A stretch of DNA of 64,000 nt. It comes from Lentisphaerae bacterium GWF2_57_35. Lineage in GTDB: Bacteria > Verrucomicrobiota > Kiritimatiellia > CAIQIC01 > GWF2-57-35. This document shows positions 9,063 through 17,454 of the stretch, piece by piece. A program made the position numbers and the translations under genes. The stretch is taken from NCBI GenBank assembly GCA_001804865.1, contig MHBK01000022.1, positions 62,001 to 126,000 on the forward strand, in the 5' to 3' direction. Every line of letters starts with the position of its first letter. The first letter of the stretch is position 1. The notes beneath the pieces are model-generated. The model ran no database searches. It was not told the DNA's origin and worked only from the letters and a program-made list of their open reading frames with translations.

Positions 9063-9605
9063 AGAAACGAACGGATTTCCTTCGATATAAAATCGCAGGA
9101 GCCTCTTTGCCCAATGCTGGGCGTAATCGACCCCGATGCGCGGGCGTTTGACCAAAACGATGCGTTCTTCGCGGTCGGGCGCGGCAACGAAAAAATCGTC
9201 GCTGACCAGGTCATGGGCGTTTAGATTTTTGTCGATGTGCATCGCCTGGCAGAGCAAACCGGGGCCCTGAGTCCGGCCTTCGATGTTTTGAATCGGTTCA
9301 ACGGCCCTCAACAAAACCGCCGACGCATGCCCTTCGCGTTCGGTCACGACATTCATGCAGTAATACATGCCATAAATCATATACACATACGCATGCCCCG
9401 GCGGACCGAACATGACCCGGGTGCGCGCCGTCAGCCCGCGGGCGGAATGTGCGGCCAGATCGTGCGGCCCGAGATACGCCTCGGTTTCCACAATCCGCCC
9501 GATCCGCTCCGCGCCGTCGGAAACGTGAACCAGATATTTGCCCAACAGTTCTTGGGCTACCCGAATCGTATCGCGGTCATAAAACGAGCGGGAAAGCGTT
9601 TGCAT
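9054..9605 (-). CDS. DNA-3-methyladenine (alkyladenine) glycosylase, MPG/AAG family
   Basis: A 183-residue base-excision repair enzyme that removes alkylated purines from DNA. The family opening is RSFYDRDTIRVAQELLGKYLV. The active-site block is GRIVETEAYLGPHDLAAHSA, whose glutamate is the catalytic acid. MFGPPGHAYVYMIYGMYYC and the RTQGPGLLCQAM loop follow; all are characteristic of Pur_DNA_glyco proteins. Length is normal for bacterial members. It is a single gene on the minus strand, with its stop codon inside a hairpin shared with the convergent lipoprotein gene. Confidence 0.94.
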   Translation of the reverse strand: MQTLSRSFYDRDTIRVAQELLGKYLVHVSDGAERIGRIVETEAYLGPHDLAAHSARGLTARTRVMFGPPGHAYVYMIYGMYYCMNVVTEREGHASAVLLRAVEPIQNIEGRTQGPGLLCQAMHIDKNLNAHDLVSDDFFVAAPDREERIVLVKRPRIGVDYAQHWAKRLLRFYIEGNPFVSKR

Positions 9606-9668
9606 GCATAAAATGTGTCATCGGTCGCGGAGCAGGTCAATGGAATCCTGGACACTCCTTATGTTTAG

Positions 9669-9740
9669 GCGGCCCGGCCTCTCCCTGCCCGCAACGCTTC
9701 GCGTAGCGATGCGCAGGCGGGCGAAGACGGGCTCTCGGGA
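9669..9740. repeat. Palindromic repeat (CCCGGC...CTGCCCGCAACGC family), copy 1
   Basis: GGCCCGGCCTCTCCCTGCCC is followed by GCAACGCTTCGCGTAGCGATGC and then GCGGGCGAAGACGGGCTC. It matches the element at 22964-23073, which is complete with a 19-bp outer stem. Shorter pieces occur near 40288 and 48476. It sits just upstream of the ilvD operator array. Confidence 0.75.
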
Positions 9741-9775
9741 ACGTGGAACCGATACAACCTTGCCGCGGCTTTTCG

Positions 9776-9858
9776 ATTTTTCCAATGATTGGAAAATCGG
9801 CGCCAATTTTTTCCAATCATTGGAAAACTGTGCTACAGTTTATCCAACCATTGGAAAA
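9776..9858 (+). promoter_or_regulatory. Three phased CCAAT-N-ATTGG operator-like palindromes upstream of ilvD
   Basis: Three inverted repeats are visible: TTTTCCAATGATTGGAAAA, TTTTCCAATCATTGGAAAA and TATCCAACCATTGGAAAA. Their centres are at 9787, 9818 and 9849, exactly 31 bp apart, which is about three helical turns and puts them on one DNA face. The last ends 10 bp before the ilvD start codon and next to its GGAGGG, so binding would block transcription or translation initiation. A fourth similar site, TTTTCCAATCGTTGGAAAA, is at 56771-56789. The cognate regulator is unknown. Confidence 0.8.
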
Positions 9859-9868
9859 TCGGAGGGTT

Positions 9869-11584
9869 ATGAAAAAAGAGAGTCGGGTTGCTGCTGCTTC
9901 GAAGCCATCGCTTCATCGTCGATATTCTTCCCAAATCACCGAAGGGGTCGAGCGCGCGCCCAGCCGGGCGATGCTGCATGCGGTGGGGTTTTCTAACGCG
10001 GATTTCAAGAAATCTCAGGTGGGCATCGCGTCCACGTGGAGCATGGTAACGCCGTGCAACATGCACATCGACCAGCTCGCCCGCGAAGCGGCGGCCGGCG
10101 TCGACAAAGCCGGGGGCAAGGCGGTCATTTTCAATACGATCACGATTTCCGACGGGATTTCCATGGGGACGGAAGGCATGAAGTATTCGCTCGTCTCGCG
10201 CGAGGTCATTGCCGATTCGATCGAGACGGTTGCGGGCTGCGAACAGTTCGATGGGTTGGTGGCGATCGGCGGCTGCGATAAAAACATGCCGGGTTGCCTG
10301 ATGGCTTTCGCGCGGCTGGATCGTCCGGCGGTCTTTGTCTATGGCGGGACAATCTTGCCGGGCCGCTGCCAAGGCAAGAAGGTGGACATCGTTTCGGTTT
10401 TCGAGGCCGTAGGCGCTCAGGCCAACGGACGGATGTCGCGGCGGGAGGTTTCCGAAGTCGAAGCGTGTGCCATTCCCGGGCCGGGCTCGTGCGGAGGAAT
10501 GTATACGGCCAATACGATGGCCTCGGCGATCGAGGCCATGGGCATGAGCCTGCCGAACAGCTCGGCGCAGGCGGCGATTTCCCGGGCGAAGACTTTGGAT
10601 TGCCGGAGCGCCGGGCAGGCGGTCTTGTCCTTAATCAAACGGGGCATTCGCCCGTCGGATATTCTCTCGAAAAAATCTTTCGAGAACGCCATGACGGTGG
10701 TGATGGCCTTGGGCGGTTCGACGAATGCCGTGCTGCACTTGCTGGCCATGGCGCACTCGGCGGGCGTCAAGCTGGAGTTGGACGACTTCACGCGGATTGG
10801 ACGCCGCGTTCCGGTGCTGGCCGATTTGAAGCCCAGCGGGCAATTTCTCATGGCGGATTTGGTGAAGATTGGCGGCCTTGCGCCGCTGATGAAGATGCTG
10901 CTGGAGGAAGGCTTGCTGGACGGAAGCTGTTTGACGGTGACCGGCAAGACGCTCGCCCGGAATCTGACGAAGGTTCGTCCGTATTCGAAAAGCCAGCGCG
11001 TGATCCGTCCGTTTTCCAATCCTATCAAGAAGGAGGGGCATCTGGTCATTCTGTACGGCAACCTGGCCCCGTCCGGCGCCGTGGCAAAAATATCCGGCAA
11101 AGAAGGGGAGCGTTTCACGGGCGACGCGAAGGTCTTTGATTCCGAAGAGAGCGCGTTGAAGAGCATTCTCGACGGAACCATTCGCAAGGGGAATGTGGTT
11201 GTCATCCGTTACGAAGGCCCGCGCGGGGGCCCCGGCATGAGAGAAATGCTCGCGCCGACGTCGGCCGTGATGGGCAAGGGGCTGGGCCGCGACGTGGCTT
11301 TGATCACCGACGGTCGATTCTCCGGCGGCAGTCATGGCTTTGTCGTGGGGCACATCACGCCCGAGGCGTATTCGGGCGGTTTGCTGGCCATTGTTAAGGA
11401 TGGGGATTCGATCGCCATCGACGCCGTCGCGCGCACGATCACGCTCGAAGTTCCGGAATCGGAGATCGCAAAGCGCATGGCGAAATGGAAACCGCCGACG
11501 CCTCGCTATTGCCGCGGCGTATTGGCGAAGTATGCCCGCCTGGTCCAGCCGGCTTCGCTCGGCGCGGTCACGGATCTGGCTTAG
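9869..11584 (+). CDS. ilvD: Dihydroxy-acid dehydratase
   Basis: A 571-residue iron-sulfur dehydratase acting in valine and isoleucine synthesis, forming 2-keto acids from dihydroxy acids. Cluster and active-site motifs are GIASTWSMVTPCNMH, GGCDKNMPGCLMAF and PGPGSCGGMYTANTM, each with a conserved cysteine. Near the C-terminus are YEGPRGGPGMREML and TDGRFSGGSHGFVVGH. The ATG at 9869 was chosen because GGAGGG precedes it; a longer frame would read through the palindrome array as protein. It is followed by a large palindromic element and is separated from ilvB-ilvN by about 1.7 kb. Confidence 0.96.
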   Translation: MKKESRVAAASKPSLHRRYSSQITEGVERAPSRAMLHAVGFSNADFKKSQVGIASTWSMVTPCNMHIDQLAREAAAGVDKAGGKAVIFNTITISDGISMGTEGMKYSLVSREVIADSIETVAGCEQFDGLVAIGGCDKNMPGCLMAFARLDRPAVFVYGGTILPGRCQGKKVDIVSVFEAVGAQANGRMSRREVSEVEACAIPGPGSCGGMYTANTMASAIEAMGMSLPNSSAQAAISRAKTLDCRSAGQAVLSLIKRGIRPSDILSKKSFENAMTVVMALGGSTNAVLHLLAMAHSAGVKLELDDFTRIGRRVPVLADLKPSGQFLMADLVKIGGLAPLMKMLLEEGLLDGSCLTVTGKTLARNLTKVRPYSKSQRVIRPFSNPIKKEGHLVILYGNLAPSGAVAKISGKEGERFTGDAKVFDSEESALKSILDGTIRKGNVVVIRYEGPRGGPGMREMLAPTSAVMGKGLGRDVALITDGRFSGGSHGFVVGHITPEAYSGGLLAIVKDGDSIAIDAVARTITLEVPESEIAKRMAKWKPPTPRYCRGVLAKYARLVQPASLGAVTDLA

Positions 11585-11639
11585 CTTTGGCGTGGTGTGG
11601 AGAGGGTGGGAAGGGGCGAGAACTCCAGCGCAAGTCCCG

Positions 11640-11846
11640 CTGGTCCTTCGACCCGCTCAGGACGGGCCGCATGGGGCAAAACGGAGGCGCGCCATTTGGA
11701 TTCGTCTGCCGCGTTGTCGCAAGCCGGGCGGACAAGAGTCCCGCCCGGCTTGCGACGCCTTGCAGCCGAACCCAACTGGCGCGCCTCCGTTTTGGGGCCT
11801 TCGGCCCGACCCCATGCGCCCTGTCCTGAGCGGGTCGAAGGACCAG
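11640..11846. repeat. Long multi-stem palindromic element, copy 1
   Basis: Outer arms 11640-11663 and 11823-11846 are a perfect 24-bp inverted repeat. A second perfect 18-bp stem pairs 11677-11694 with 11777-11794. GCATGGGG at 11669-11676 pairs with CCCCATGC at 11810-11817. A central hairpin occupies 11716-11756, and a side hairpin GGGCCTTCGGCCC lies at 11795-11807. The same architecture with compensatory changes is at 47772-47984. It lies 55 bp after the ilvD stop and has no coding content that matches a known protein. Confidence 0.9.
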
Positions 11847-11972
11847 CGACAGCCACCCCATGTCACTAAAGTGAACATGGGGTTCCATTGCGGTATTGTT
11901 TTTATGGAGCCGGAGCGACCTCGCTCCGGTTTTTCGCTTTTGGAGCCGGTCTGCCCTCAGACCGGTTTAGGA
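11847..11972. repeat. Short hairpin repeats following the long palindrome
   Basis: CGACAGCCACCCCATGTCAC, then TAAAGTGAACATGGGGTTCC, forms a small hairpin (CCATGTCACT/AGTGAACATGG). TCCATTGCGGTATTG and a GGAGCGACCTCGCTCC hairpin follow. A second GGAGCCGGTCTGCCCTCAGACCGG hairpin ends near 11972. The same order recurs near 37168, 47985 and 48240. The rest of the gap up to 12069 holds nothing recognisable apart from the AAAGGAAT ribosome binding site of the next gene. Confidence 0.75.
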
Positions 11973-12069
11973 TTTTTCCTCCGCACATTGTACGGAGACA
12001 AAAACACAGTAAGTTAATGGCAGCAAATAGGGTTTTGAATAAGACGAAAATCCGAGAAAGGAATTAAAT

Positions 12070-12513
12070 ATGCCCAGCACCATCAAGCTTCATCGAGTCC
12101 TACGTGCAAAGCCCGAGAAGGTCTATCGTGCGTTTCTCGACGCAGATGCCCTGGCTAAATGGATCCCGCCGAATGGCTTTACCTGCAAGGTCCATCATAT
12201 GGATGTGAAGGTCGGCGGCGCCTACAAGATGTCCTTCACCAATTTTTCCACAGGCAACAGTCAGTCTTTTGGCGGCACTTACCTTGAATTGCTGCCGCAC
12301 GAGCGCATTCGCAACACGGATAAATTCGATGACCCGAATCTTCCAGGTCAAATGGAGACGATCGTTACGTTGAAAGCAAACTCCGTGGGAACCGAGTTGA
12401 CCATCATTCAAGAGGGCGTACCCGATGCAATTCCGGTGGAAGCTTGTTATCTCGGTTGGCAGGAATCGCTGGTGCTGCTGGGTAAACTCGTCGAAGCAGA
12501 GATTCCAGATTAA
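12070..12513 (+). CDS. SRPBCC/AHSA1-like domain protein
   Basis: A 147-residue cytoplasmic protein of the START/SRPBCC superfamily, AHSA1 (activator of Hsp90 ATPase) branch. Signatures are LHRVLRAKPEKVYRAFLDADALAKWIPPNGF at the N-terminus (only part of which is family-conserved), GGAYKMSF in the central sheet, TYLELLPHERI, and a C-terminal helix GWQESLVLLGKLVE. Members bind hydrophobic ligands in a helix-grip cavity; the ligand here cannot be inferred. It is a single gene with AAAGGAAT upstream, flanked on both sides by palindromic repeats. Confidence 0.88.
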   Translation: MPSTIKLHRVLRAKPEKVYRAFLDADALAKWIPPNGFTCKVHHMDVKVGGAYKMSFTNFSTGNSQSFGGTYLELLPHERIRNTDKFDDPNLPGQMETIVTLKANSVGTELTIIQEGVPDAIPVEACYLGWQESLVLLGKLVEAEIPD

Positions 12514-12624
12514 AGCGACAGCCCTCCCTGGCGGTGTTGCCTTTATGGAGCCGGTTTGACCCCTCCTGTCTTTATATACGCAAATTTTTCAAGAGAGTCC
12601 GGCATTCAACCGAGTCATCATTCC

Positions 12625-12710
12625 TTATCCGTGGGACGCTTTGCCATCCGTGGGGCCACTCTTTCAGGAGAAGAAGGAGCCCCACGGATGGCAAAGCGTC
12701 CCACGGATAA
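12625..12710. repeat. Perfect 32-bp inverted repeat with 22-nt loop
   Basis: The arm 12625-12656 (TTATCCGTGGGACGCTTTGC then CATCCGTGGGGC) is the exact complement of 12679-12710. The left arm alone recurs at about 48379-48425, preceded there by the same AAGAGAGTC-GGCATTCAA segment that precedes it here (12589-12609). It follows the AHSA1-like gene by about 110 bp and has no U-tract. Confidence 0.9.
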
Positions 12711-12727
12711 AAGAATATTTGTATTTT

Positions 12728-12861
12728 GGAGGGTCGCGCTCCGTCGCGACCGAAAGAAGAAGGTTCCGGCAGAGCGGAACCCTCCAGGAATCATGTACTT
12801 GGATTGCTAGAAGGTGTGCCGAACCCGTTTTGCTATCCAACAAGTTGCAGTGCACATAAAA
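12728..12861. repeat. GGAGGGTCGCGCTCC repeat plus TTGGATTGCT segment
   Basis: 12728-12785 is a copy of the unit described at 4591-4648, with minor changes. At 12796-12861 a further conserved block begins TACTTGGATTGCT and ends GTTGCAGTGCACATAAAA. The block recurs after the partial copy at 48045, and its last 20 bases recur after the copy at 18654. From 12862 to 13140 nothing gene-like is supported. Confidence 0.8.
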
Positions 12862-13179
12862 AACCGTGTTTTCCGGCGGCGGTGACTTGGACGCCAACGG
12901 CTACCGGTTATTTCTACGACACCAGCCCGACAACGAAATATCACCCCCGCCACGGCCATAGGGAATCTTTTAGCTTTTTTTTCTGTCGGTGGAATCGATG
13001 GGTTAAATATTCGCATTTTATTGTGTGTGACTCGGTGGAGATGCCAGTTGTTGGTGAAATCTGTTGAGTAATGGCTTGCGTGATGGCCTAATACTGCTTG
13101 TTTGTGTTTAAAATGTACGCATAACTTGCTAGGTAACGCTGAAACTTTTTGACTTGGCTAAAAAATGTAAAATATATAT

Positions 13180-13208
13180 TTGACTAATCTGGTTGGTATA
13201 CGTATTTT
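13180..13208 (+). promoter_or_regulatory. Candidate sigma-70 promoter of ilvB-ilvN
   Basis: TTGACT at 13180-13185 is separated by 17 bp from TATTTT at 13203-13208. An overlapping alternative is TTGACT at 13149-13154 with TATATA at 13173-13178 (18 bp). The region is much more AT-rich than its surroundings. No leader peptide or attenuator is evident before the ATG at 13249. Confidence 0.45.
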
Positions 13209-13248
13209 CATCTTAAATGTCGCTATACCCATTAGCAAAGGTGATAAT

Positions 13249-14976
13249 ATGAACAAAAATCAGCTAGAAGGCGCTCAAGCCCTCGTGAAGTGTTTGGAGC
13301 GAGAAGGAATTGAGTACATGTTTGGTCTGCCTGGCGGATCGGCTATTCCAATTTTTGACGCTTTAATCACAACTAACACCAAGATTAAATTTGTACTGGT
13401 TCGTCATGAGCAGGGCGCGGCGCACATGGCTGATGGGTATGCGCGTGCGACCGGAAAGCCGGCGGCGGTGCTGGTGACCAGTGGGCCGGGAGCGACCAAC
13501 ACCATTACGGGCATCATGACGGCCCACATGGATTCCATTCCGATGATCGCCATTACGGCCCAGTCGGTGACGTGGATGCTGGGTAAGGATGCGTTTCAGG
13601 AAGCGGACATTTACGACATCACGATGCCCGTCGTGAAGCACAGCTATCTGGTCAAAAACACCAACGACATTCCGCGCATTGTCCGGGAAGCGGCGTACAT
13701 CGCGACGACCGGCCGTCCGGGCCCGGTCTTGATCGATCTGCCGAAGAACATCAGCGCCGGTCCCTGCACGGTGGACCTTTATGCGGAAATGGATATTCCC
13801 GGTTACAAGCCGTATCCGGACAAAATCGACAAGGAAGCCATTCAGGCCATTGCCGAGGCGTTGAACAAATCGCATCGGCCGGTGATCCTGGCGGGTCACG
13901 GAGCGTTGATCTCCGACGCCGGCCCCGCCGTGAAGGAACTGGCGGAAAAATTGAACGCGCCGGTGACGAATACGCTGCTGGGCAAGGGCGTTTTTCCGGA
14001 GACGCATCCGCTGTCGCTCGGCATGTTAGGCATGCACGGCACGGCCTATGCCAACAAGGCGGTGGTGGAGTGCGATCTGATCATTTCGATCGGCTCGCGC
14101 TACGACGACCGGATCATCGGCGATCCGAAGAAATTCTGTAAAGACGCCGTCAAGATTCACATCGATGTCGATCGCGCGGAAATCGGCAAGATGATTGAAC
14201 CTGATCTCTATACCATCGGCGACGCCCGCCCGATCGTCGAAGAACTGCTCAAGCATGTGACGCGATTGGACACCGAAGAATGGATCAAGCATCTGGACGG
14301 TTACAAAAAGCAGTATCCGCTTCACTATAAAAAAGGCGGCGGCCTGAAGATGCAGCACGTCATCGACACGATCTATGAAATGACGGAAGGCAAGGCGATC
14401 GTGGTGACCGACGTGGGCCAGCACCAGATGTGGGCGGCTCAATTCTATAAGATCGACCATCGCAACAACTGGCTAAGCTCCGGGGGAGCGGGGACCATGG
14501 GCTACGCGTTTCCGGCGGCCATCGGCGCGCAGTGCGGACGGCCCAAGGATACGGTCATTGCCATTGTGGGCGACGGCGGATTCCAGATGACGCTGTGCGA
14601 GTTGGCCACGGCCTGCATTCAAAAATTGCCGATCAAGGTTTTCGTGCTGAACAACCATTACCTGGGCATGGTGCGGCAGTGGCAGACCATGTTCTATGAC
14701 GACCGCAAGAGCGGCGTGGACCTGGAAGGCAATCCGGACTTCGCCAAGTTGGCGGACGCTTACGAAGGCGCGCTGGGCCTCCGGCTCAAGCGGGTGGCCG
14801 ACATTCGCAAGATCGTTGCGCGCGCCCTGGCGCACCAGGCCGGTCCGTGCATCGTCGACGTCGAGGTGGAAAAAGAAGACAATGTGTTTCCGATGGTGCC
14901 GGCCGGCCGGCCGCTGGAAGACATGTTGACCGAACCTCCGAAACACAAAGTGGAACGTCCTACGGGCTCTACGTAA
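13249..14976 (+). CDS. ilvB: Acetolactate synthase, large catalytic subunit
   Basis: A 575-residue thiamine-diphosphate enzyme that joins two pyruvates, or pyruvate and 2-oxobutyrate, in the first common step of branched-chain amino acid synthesis. The PYR domain shows [16 protein letters not shown] and [20 protein letters not shown], with the catalytic glutamate. The central FAD-binding domain follows. The PP domain shows the GDGGFQM...[12 protein letters not shown] thiamine/magnesium motif. The ATG at 13249 follows AAAGGTGA; earlier in-frame codons add no conserved residues. It is followed after 25 bp by ilvN, its regulatory subunit. Confidence 0.97.
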   Translation: MNKNQLEGAQALVKCLEREGIEYMFGLPGGSAIPIFDALITTNTKIKFVLVRHEQGAAHMADGYARATGKPAAVLVTSGPGATNTITGIMTAHMDSIPMIAITAQSVTWMLGKDAFQEADIYDITMPVVKHSYLVKNTNDIPRIVREAAYIATTGRPGPVLIDLPKNISAGPCTVDLYAEMDIPGYKPYPDKIDKEAIQAIAEALNKSHRPVILAGHGALISDAGPAVKELAEKLNAPVTNTLLGKGVFPETHPLSLGMLGMHGTAYANKAVVECDLIISIGSRYDDRIIGDPKKFCKDAVKIHIDVDRAEIGKMIEPDLYTIGDARPIVEELLKHVTRLDTEEWIKHLDGYKKQYPLHYKKGGGLKMQHVIDTIYEMTEGKAIVVTDVGQHQMWAAQFYKIDHRNNWLSSGGAGTMGYAFPAAIGAQCGRPKDTVIAIVGDGGFQMTLCELATACIQKLPIKVFVLNNHYLGMVRQWQTMFYDDRKSGVDLEGNPDFAKLADAYEGALGLRLKRVADIRKIVARALAHQAGPCIVDVEVEKEDNVFPMVPAGRPLEDMLTEPPKHKVERPTGST

Positions 14977-15001
14977 CAATTAACTGGAAAGTGACTGACT
15001 C

Positions 15002-15508
15002 ATGCAAACGAATAACGGATTGACGACCCATACGTTGAGTGTTTACGTGGCCAACAAGCCCGGGGTGCTTGCTCGCATCGCCCAGGTGTTTTCGCGACGG
15101 GGGTTCAACATCGATTCCCTGGTTGTGTCTCCCTCCGTGGACGGAAATTTCTCGCGGATGACGATCACCACCATCGGCGAGCCCTCCGGCTTGCGCCAGA
15201 TCATCCAGCAGGTGCAGAAGCTGGTGGATGTGCTGCAATGCATCGACCACACCGGCGAGGACGCCGTGGTCAAGGAGCTGGCGCTGGTGAAAGTGGTTAT
15301 CGGCCCGGATGGCCGGTCGGAAGCGCTGCAAATCGCGGATCACTTCGGCGCCAAAACCGTGGATCTGACGGAGTCGTCGATCATTCTTCAGATTACCGGC
15401 AACTCCGACAAGCTGGACGCGATGATCAAGCTGCTGACCAAGTTCAAAGTTGTCGAGCTGGTCCGCACCGGCAAGGTGGTCATGGCCCGCGGCGAAGAGC
15501 CCACCTGA
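15002..15508 (+). CDS. ilvN: Acetolactate synthase, small regulatory subunit
   Basis: A 168-residue ACT-domain protein that binds valine and controls the IlvB catalytic subunit. The N-terminal ACT domain has the diagnostic LSVYVANKPGVLARIAQVFSRRGFNIDSL region, of which NKPGVLARI and RGFNI are the best-known parts. The C-terminal ACT-like half contains VKVVIGPDGR and the IITGNS-like LQITGNSDKLDAM. The length matches IlvN/IlvH proteins. It lies 25 bp after ilvB and is closed by a strong terminator, so ilvBN is a two-gene operon; ilvC and leu genes are not in the window. Confidence 0.96.
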   Translation: MQTNNGLTTHTLSVYVANKPGVLARIAQVFSRRGFNIDSLVVSPSVDGNFSRMTITTIGEPSGLRQIIQQVQKLVDVLQCIDHTGEDAVVKELALVKVVIGPDGRSEALQIADHFGAKTVDLTESSIILQITGNSDKLDAMIKLLTKFKVVELVRTGKVVMARGEEPT

Positions 15509-15530
15509 CGAACCATAGATCCCTTCTGGA

Positions 15531-15560
15531 GACGGGGCCGCCTGGCCCCGTCTTTTTTTT
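15531..15560 (+). terminator. Rho-independent terminator of ilvBN
   Basis: GACGGGGCC and GGCCCCGTC form a nine-base-pair stem with a GCCT loop region, followed immediately by eight T residues. Confidence 0.93.
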
Positions 15561-15633
15561 GGCCTTCTTCTTTCCCTCTGTCCCTCTGGCAAGTTGGTGA
15601 AGTTATCGTACGTTGATGCCGAAGGGAGGGCTT

Positions 15634-16158
15634 ATGAGCATCAACTGGTCGGAACTGTTTGCCTTGGATACGCCTTTTATCGAAATCTTCCTGCGCGGCA
15701 CCCTGATCTATCTGGGCCTGTTTGTGCTTTTACGGTTTGTTCTGAAACGGGAAGCCGGCGAAGTCGGGATCAGCGATTTGCTGATGATCGTCCTCTTGGC
15801 GGATGCGGCGCAAAATGCCATGGCGGACGACTACAAATCCATTCCAAGCGGGTTTCTGCTGGTGGGTACGATCGTATTCTGGAATTTTGCGCTCGATTGG
15901 CTGGGCTATCGGATTTCCTTAATCCACAAGTTTGTTCATCCGAAGCCTCTTCTCATGGTAAAAAACGGACGCCTGGTGCGCGGCAATCTGGCCAAAGAGC
16001 TGCTGACCAAAGAGGAACTTCTAGGCTTGTTGCGTGAACAGGGCATAGAGGATCTGGGTCAGGTGAAAGAAGCCCGCATGGAAAGCGACGGGCGCATCAG
16101 TGCGATTCAATTTGAACCCAAAGAACAACAGGGAAATCCTGACCGGCCTTCGGTTTGA
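15634..16158 (+). CDS. DUF421 (YetF-like) membrane protein
   Basis: A 174-residue protein with two or three hydrophobic segments at the N-terminus (FLRGTLIYLGLFVLLRFVL, SDLLMIVLLADAAQNAM, GTIVFWNFALDWLG) and a cytoplasmic C-terminal domain. The conserved KPLLMVKNGRLV and the LLTKEELLGLLREQGI stretch identify the YetF/DUF421 family. The biochemical role of the family is not settled; some members are linked to sporulation or stress. The ATG at 15634 has GGGAGGG at good spacing, so the slightly longer upstream start is less likely. It is a single gene after the ilvBN terminator. Confidence 0.87.
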   Translation: MSINWSELFALDTPFIEIFLRGTLIYLGLFVLLRFVLKREAGEVGISDLLMIVLLADAAQNAMADDYKSIPSGFLLVGTIVFWNFALDWLGYRISLIHKFVHPKPLLMVKNGRLVRGNLAKELLTKEELLGLLREQGIEDLGQVKEARMESDGRISAIQFEPKEQQGNPDRPSV

Positions 16159-16241
16159 AGGGCATGCCGAAGAGCGGGCGCCCCAGGTCTCCAGTCGGGC
16201 CGGGTCTGTGACCCGGCGCGCTGCATCAAAAGGATTGTTCT

Positions 16242-16270
16242 AAAAAAAAACGCGGGCAGGAATGCCCGCG
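16242..16270 (-). terminator. Terminator of the oxidoreductase transcript
   Basis: On the minus strand CGCGGGCA and TGCCCGCG pair around a TTCC loop and are followed by nine T residues. It lies six bases beyond the stop codon of the gene at 16276. Confidence 0.9.
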
Positions 16271-16275
16271 CTCCT

Positions 16276-17445
16276 TCATTGGGTCGGCGATTCGGTGTGT
16301 ACCAGTTTGGGCGGTGCGGCCTTGGGCTGTTGGATTTCCTGCGCCTTGGACGGTCGTTGATCGATTTGGATGGCTTCCACAACGGCCGGTTGCCGCGAGG
16401 CGAGGGAGCGATGCAAGGCTTCGATGATTTTGATGTCGGCCAAACCTTCCTCTCCGGACGGTTCCGGCTTAATGTCCTTCAAAATGCAGTCGGAAAAATA
16501 CAGCAATTCCGGTCCGAACTGATCGCGCGGCTTATACGTTTTTTCCTTGTGCTTTCCATTAATAACGCTTCGGGCGGTGAGTTCCTCCGCATATTCGTAG
16601 GCGGGGTCCAGGATCAGTTGGCCCTGGGCGCCTACGATACGATACGCCGCCGTCGACGCGGCGCCGAAGCTGGTCACAAAAGTTGCCAGTTTGTCGTTAG
16701 GGAACTTCATGATCGCGCAGGTGGCTTCGTCCACTTCCTTGAAGCGAGGATCGGAACCCTGAATGCTCCAGGCAAATACCTCCAGCGGTTCCTCCCGGAA
16801 GAGGTATCGCGCGGCGTTGATGCAATACACGCCCATGTCGTACAAAGTGCCGCCGCCTTTTTCGCGGATGAGCCGGATGTTGTCTTCCTTGGCCTGCATG
16901 CAGAAGACGGAATTGAACAAGCGCAGGTTGCCCAGTTTGCCCGATTGCGCCAATTCAATGGCTTCCAGGTTCGCCTGCTCGAAATGCAGGCGATAGGCAA
17001 TCATCAGTTTCACATCATGTTGCGCTGCCGCTTCGATCATTTCACGGCATTCCTGCTCATGGATGGCCATGGGCTTTTCGCAGAGCACATGAATGCCGGC
17101 TTCGGCTGCGCGGACGGCGTAATCGCGATGCATATGATTGGGCAGGGCGATATAGACCGCATCGATTTCTCCACTGCGCAGGAACTCCTCGTAGCGGTCG
17201 TAGTTGTATATGAACTTGACGTCGTATTTGCGGCTCAAGGTTTGCAGCTTTACCGGATCGTCCGAGATCAGGGCAACCAATCGGGAGTTCTTCCTGGCAT
17301 GCGCAAATGCCGGCAAAACGGCGGACTGAGCGATGTGTCCGAGGCCAATCACGGCATAACGAACGGTTTTCTTGACGCTCGCCGACCGTCGTTGAAGTGC
17401 GGGCGAACGCAGGGCCTGGTGCAGGTCTGAACGAGTGGTAATCAT
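16276..17445 (-). CDS. Gfo/Idh/MocA family oxidoreductase
   Basis: A 389-residue NAD(P)-dependent dehydrogenase, similar in layout to glucose-fructose oxidoreductases. The Rossmann motif is VIGLGHIAQSAVLPAF near residue 33. The characteristic CEKPMA follows near residue 120, with its lysine in the active site, and YDMGVYCINAARYLF lies in the C-terminal alpha/beta domain. No twin-arginine signal is seen. The first 25 residues and the proline-rich last 25 are non-conserved extensions. It lies nine bp after a small basic protein gene and downstream of a sugar isomerase-like gene on the same strand. A role in sugar or inositol metabolism is likely, but the substrate is unknown. Confidence 0.88.
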   Translation of the reverse strand: MITTRSDLHQALRSPALQRRSASVKKTVRYAVIGLGHIAQSAVLPAFAHARKNSRLVALISDDPVKLQTLSRKYDVKFIYNYDRYEEFLRSGEIDAVYIALPNHMHRDYAVRAAEAGIHVLCEKPMAIHEQECREMIEAAAQHDVKLMIAYRLHFEQANLEAIELAQSGKLGNLRLFNSVFCMQAKEDNIRLIREKGGGTLYDMGVYCINAARYLFREEPLEVFAWSIQGSDPRFKEVDEATCAIMKFPNDKLATFVTSFGAASTAAYRIVGAQGQLILDPAYEYAEELTARSVINGKHKEKTYKPRDQFGPELLYFSDCILKDIKPEPSGEEGLADIKIIEALHRSLASRQPAVVEAIQIDQRPSKAQEIQQPKAAPPKLVHTESPTQ

Positions 17446-17454
17446 AAGGCCATC

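Noticed and set aside
9776..9858. A three-unit CRISPR-like array (31-bp periodicity) upstream of ilvD
   Set aside because: The units are palindromes that largely fill the period, there are no unique spacers of normal size, and no cas genes are near. An operator array fits better.
11581..11890. Small open frames within the long palindromic element
   Set aside because: Frames occur on both strands because the element is a GC-rich palindrome; they mirror each other and lack ribosome binding sites.
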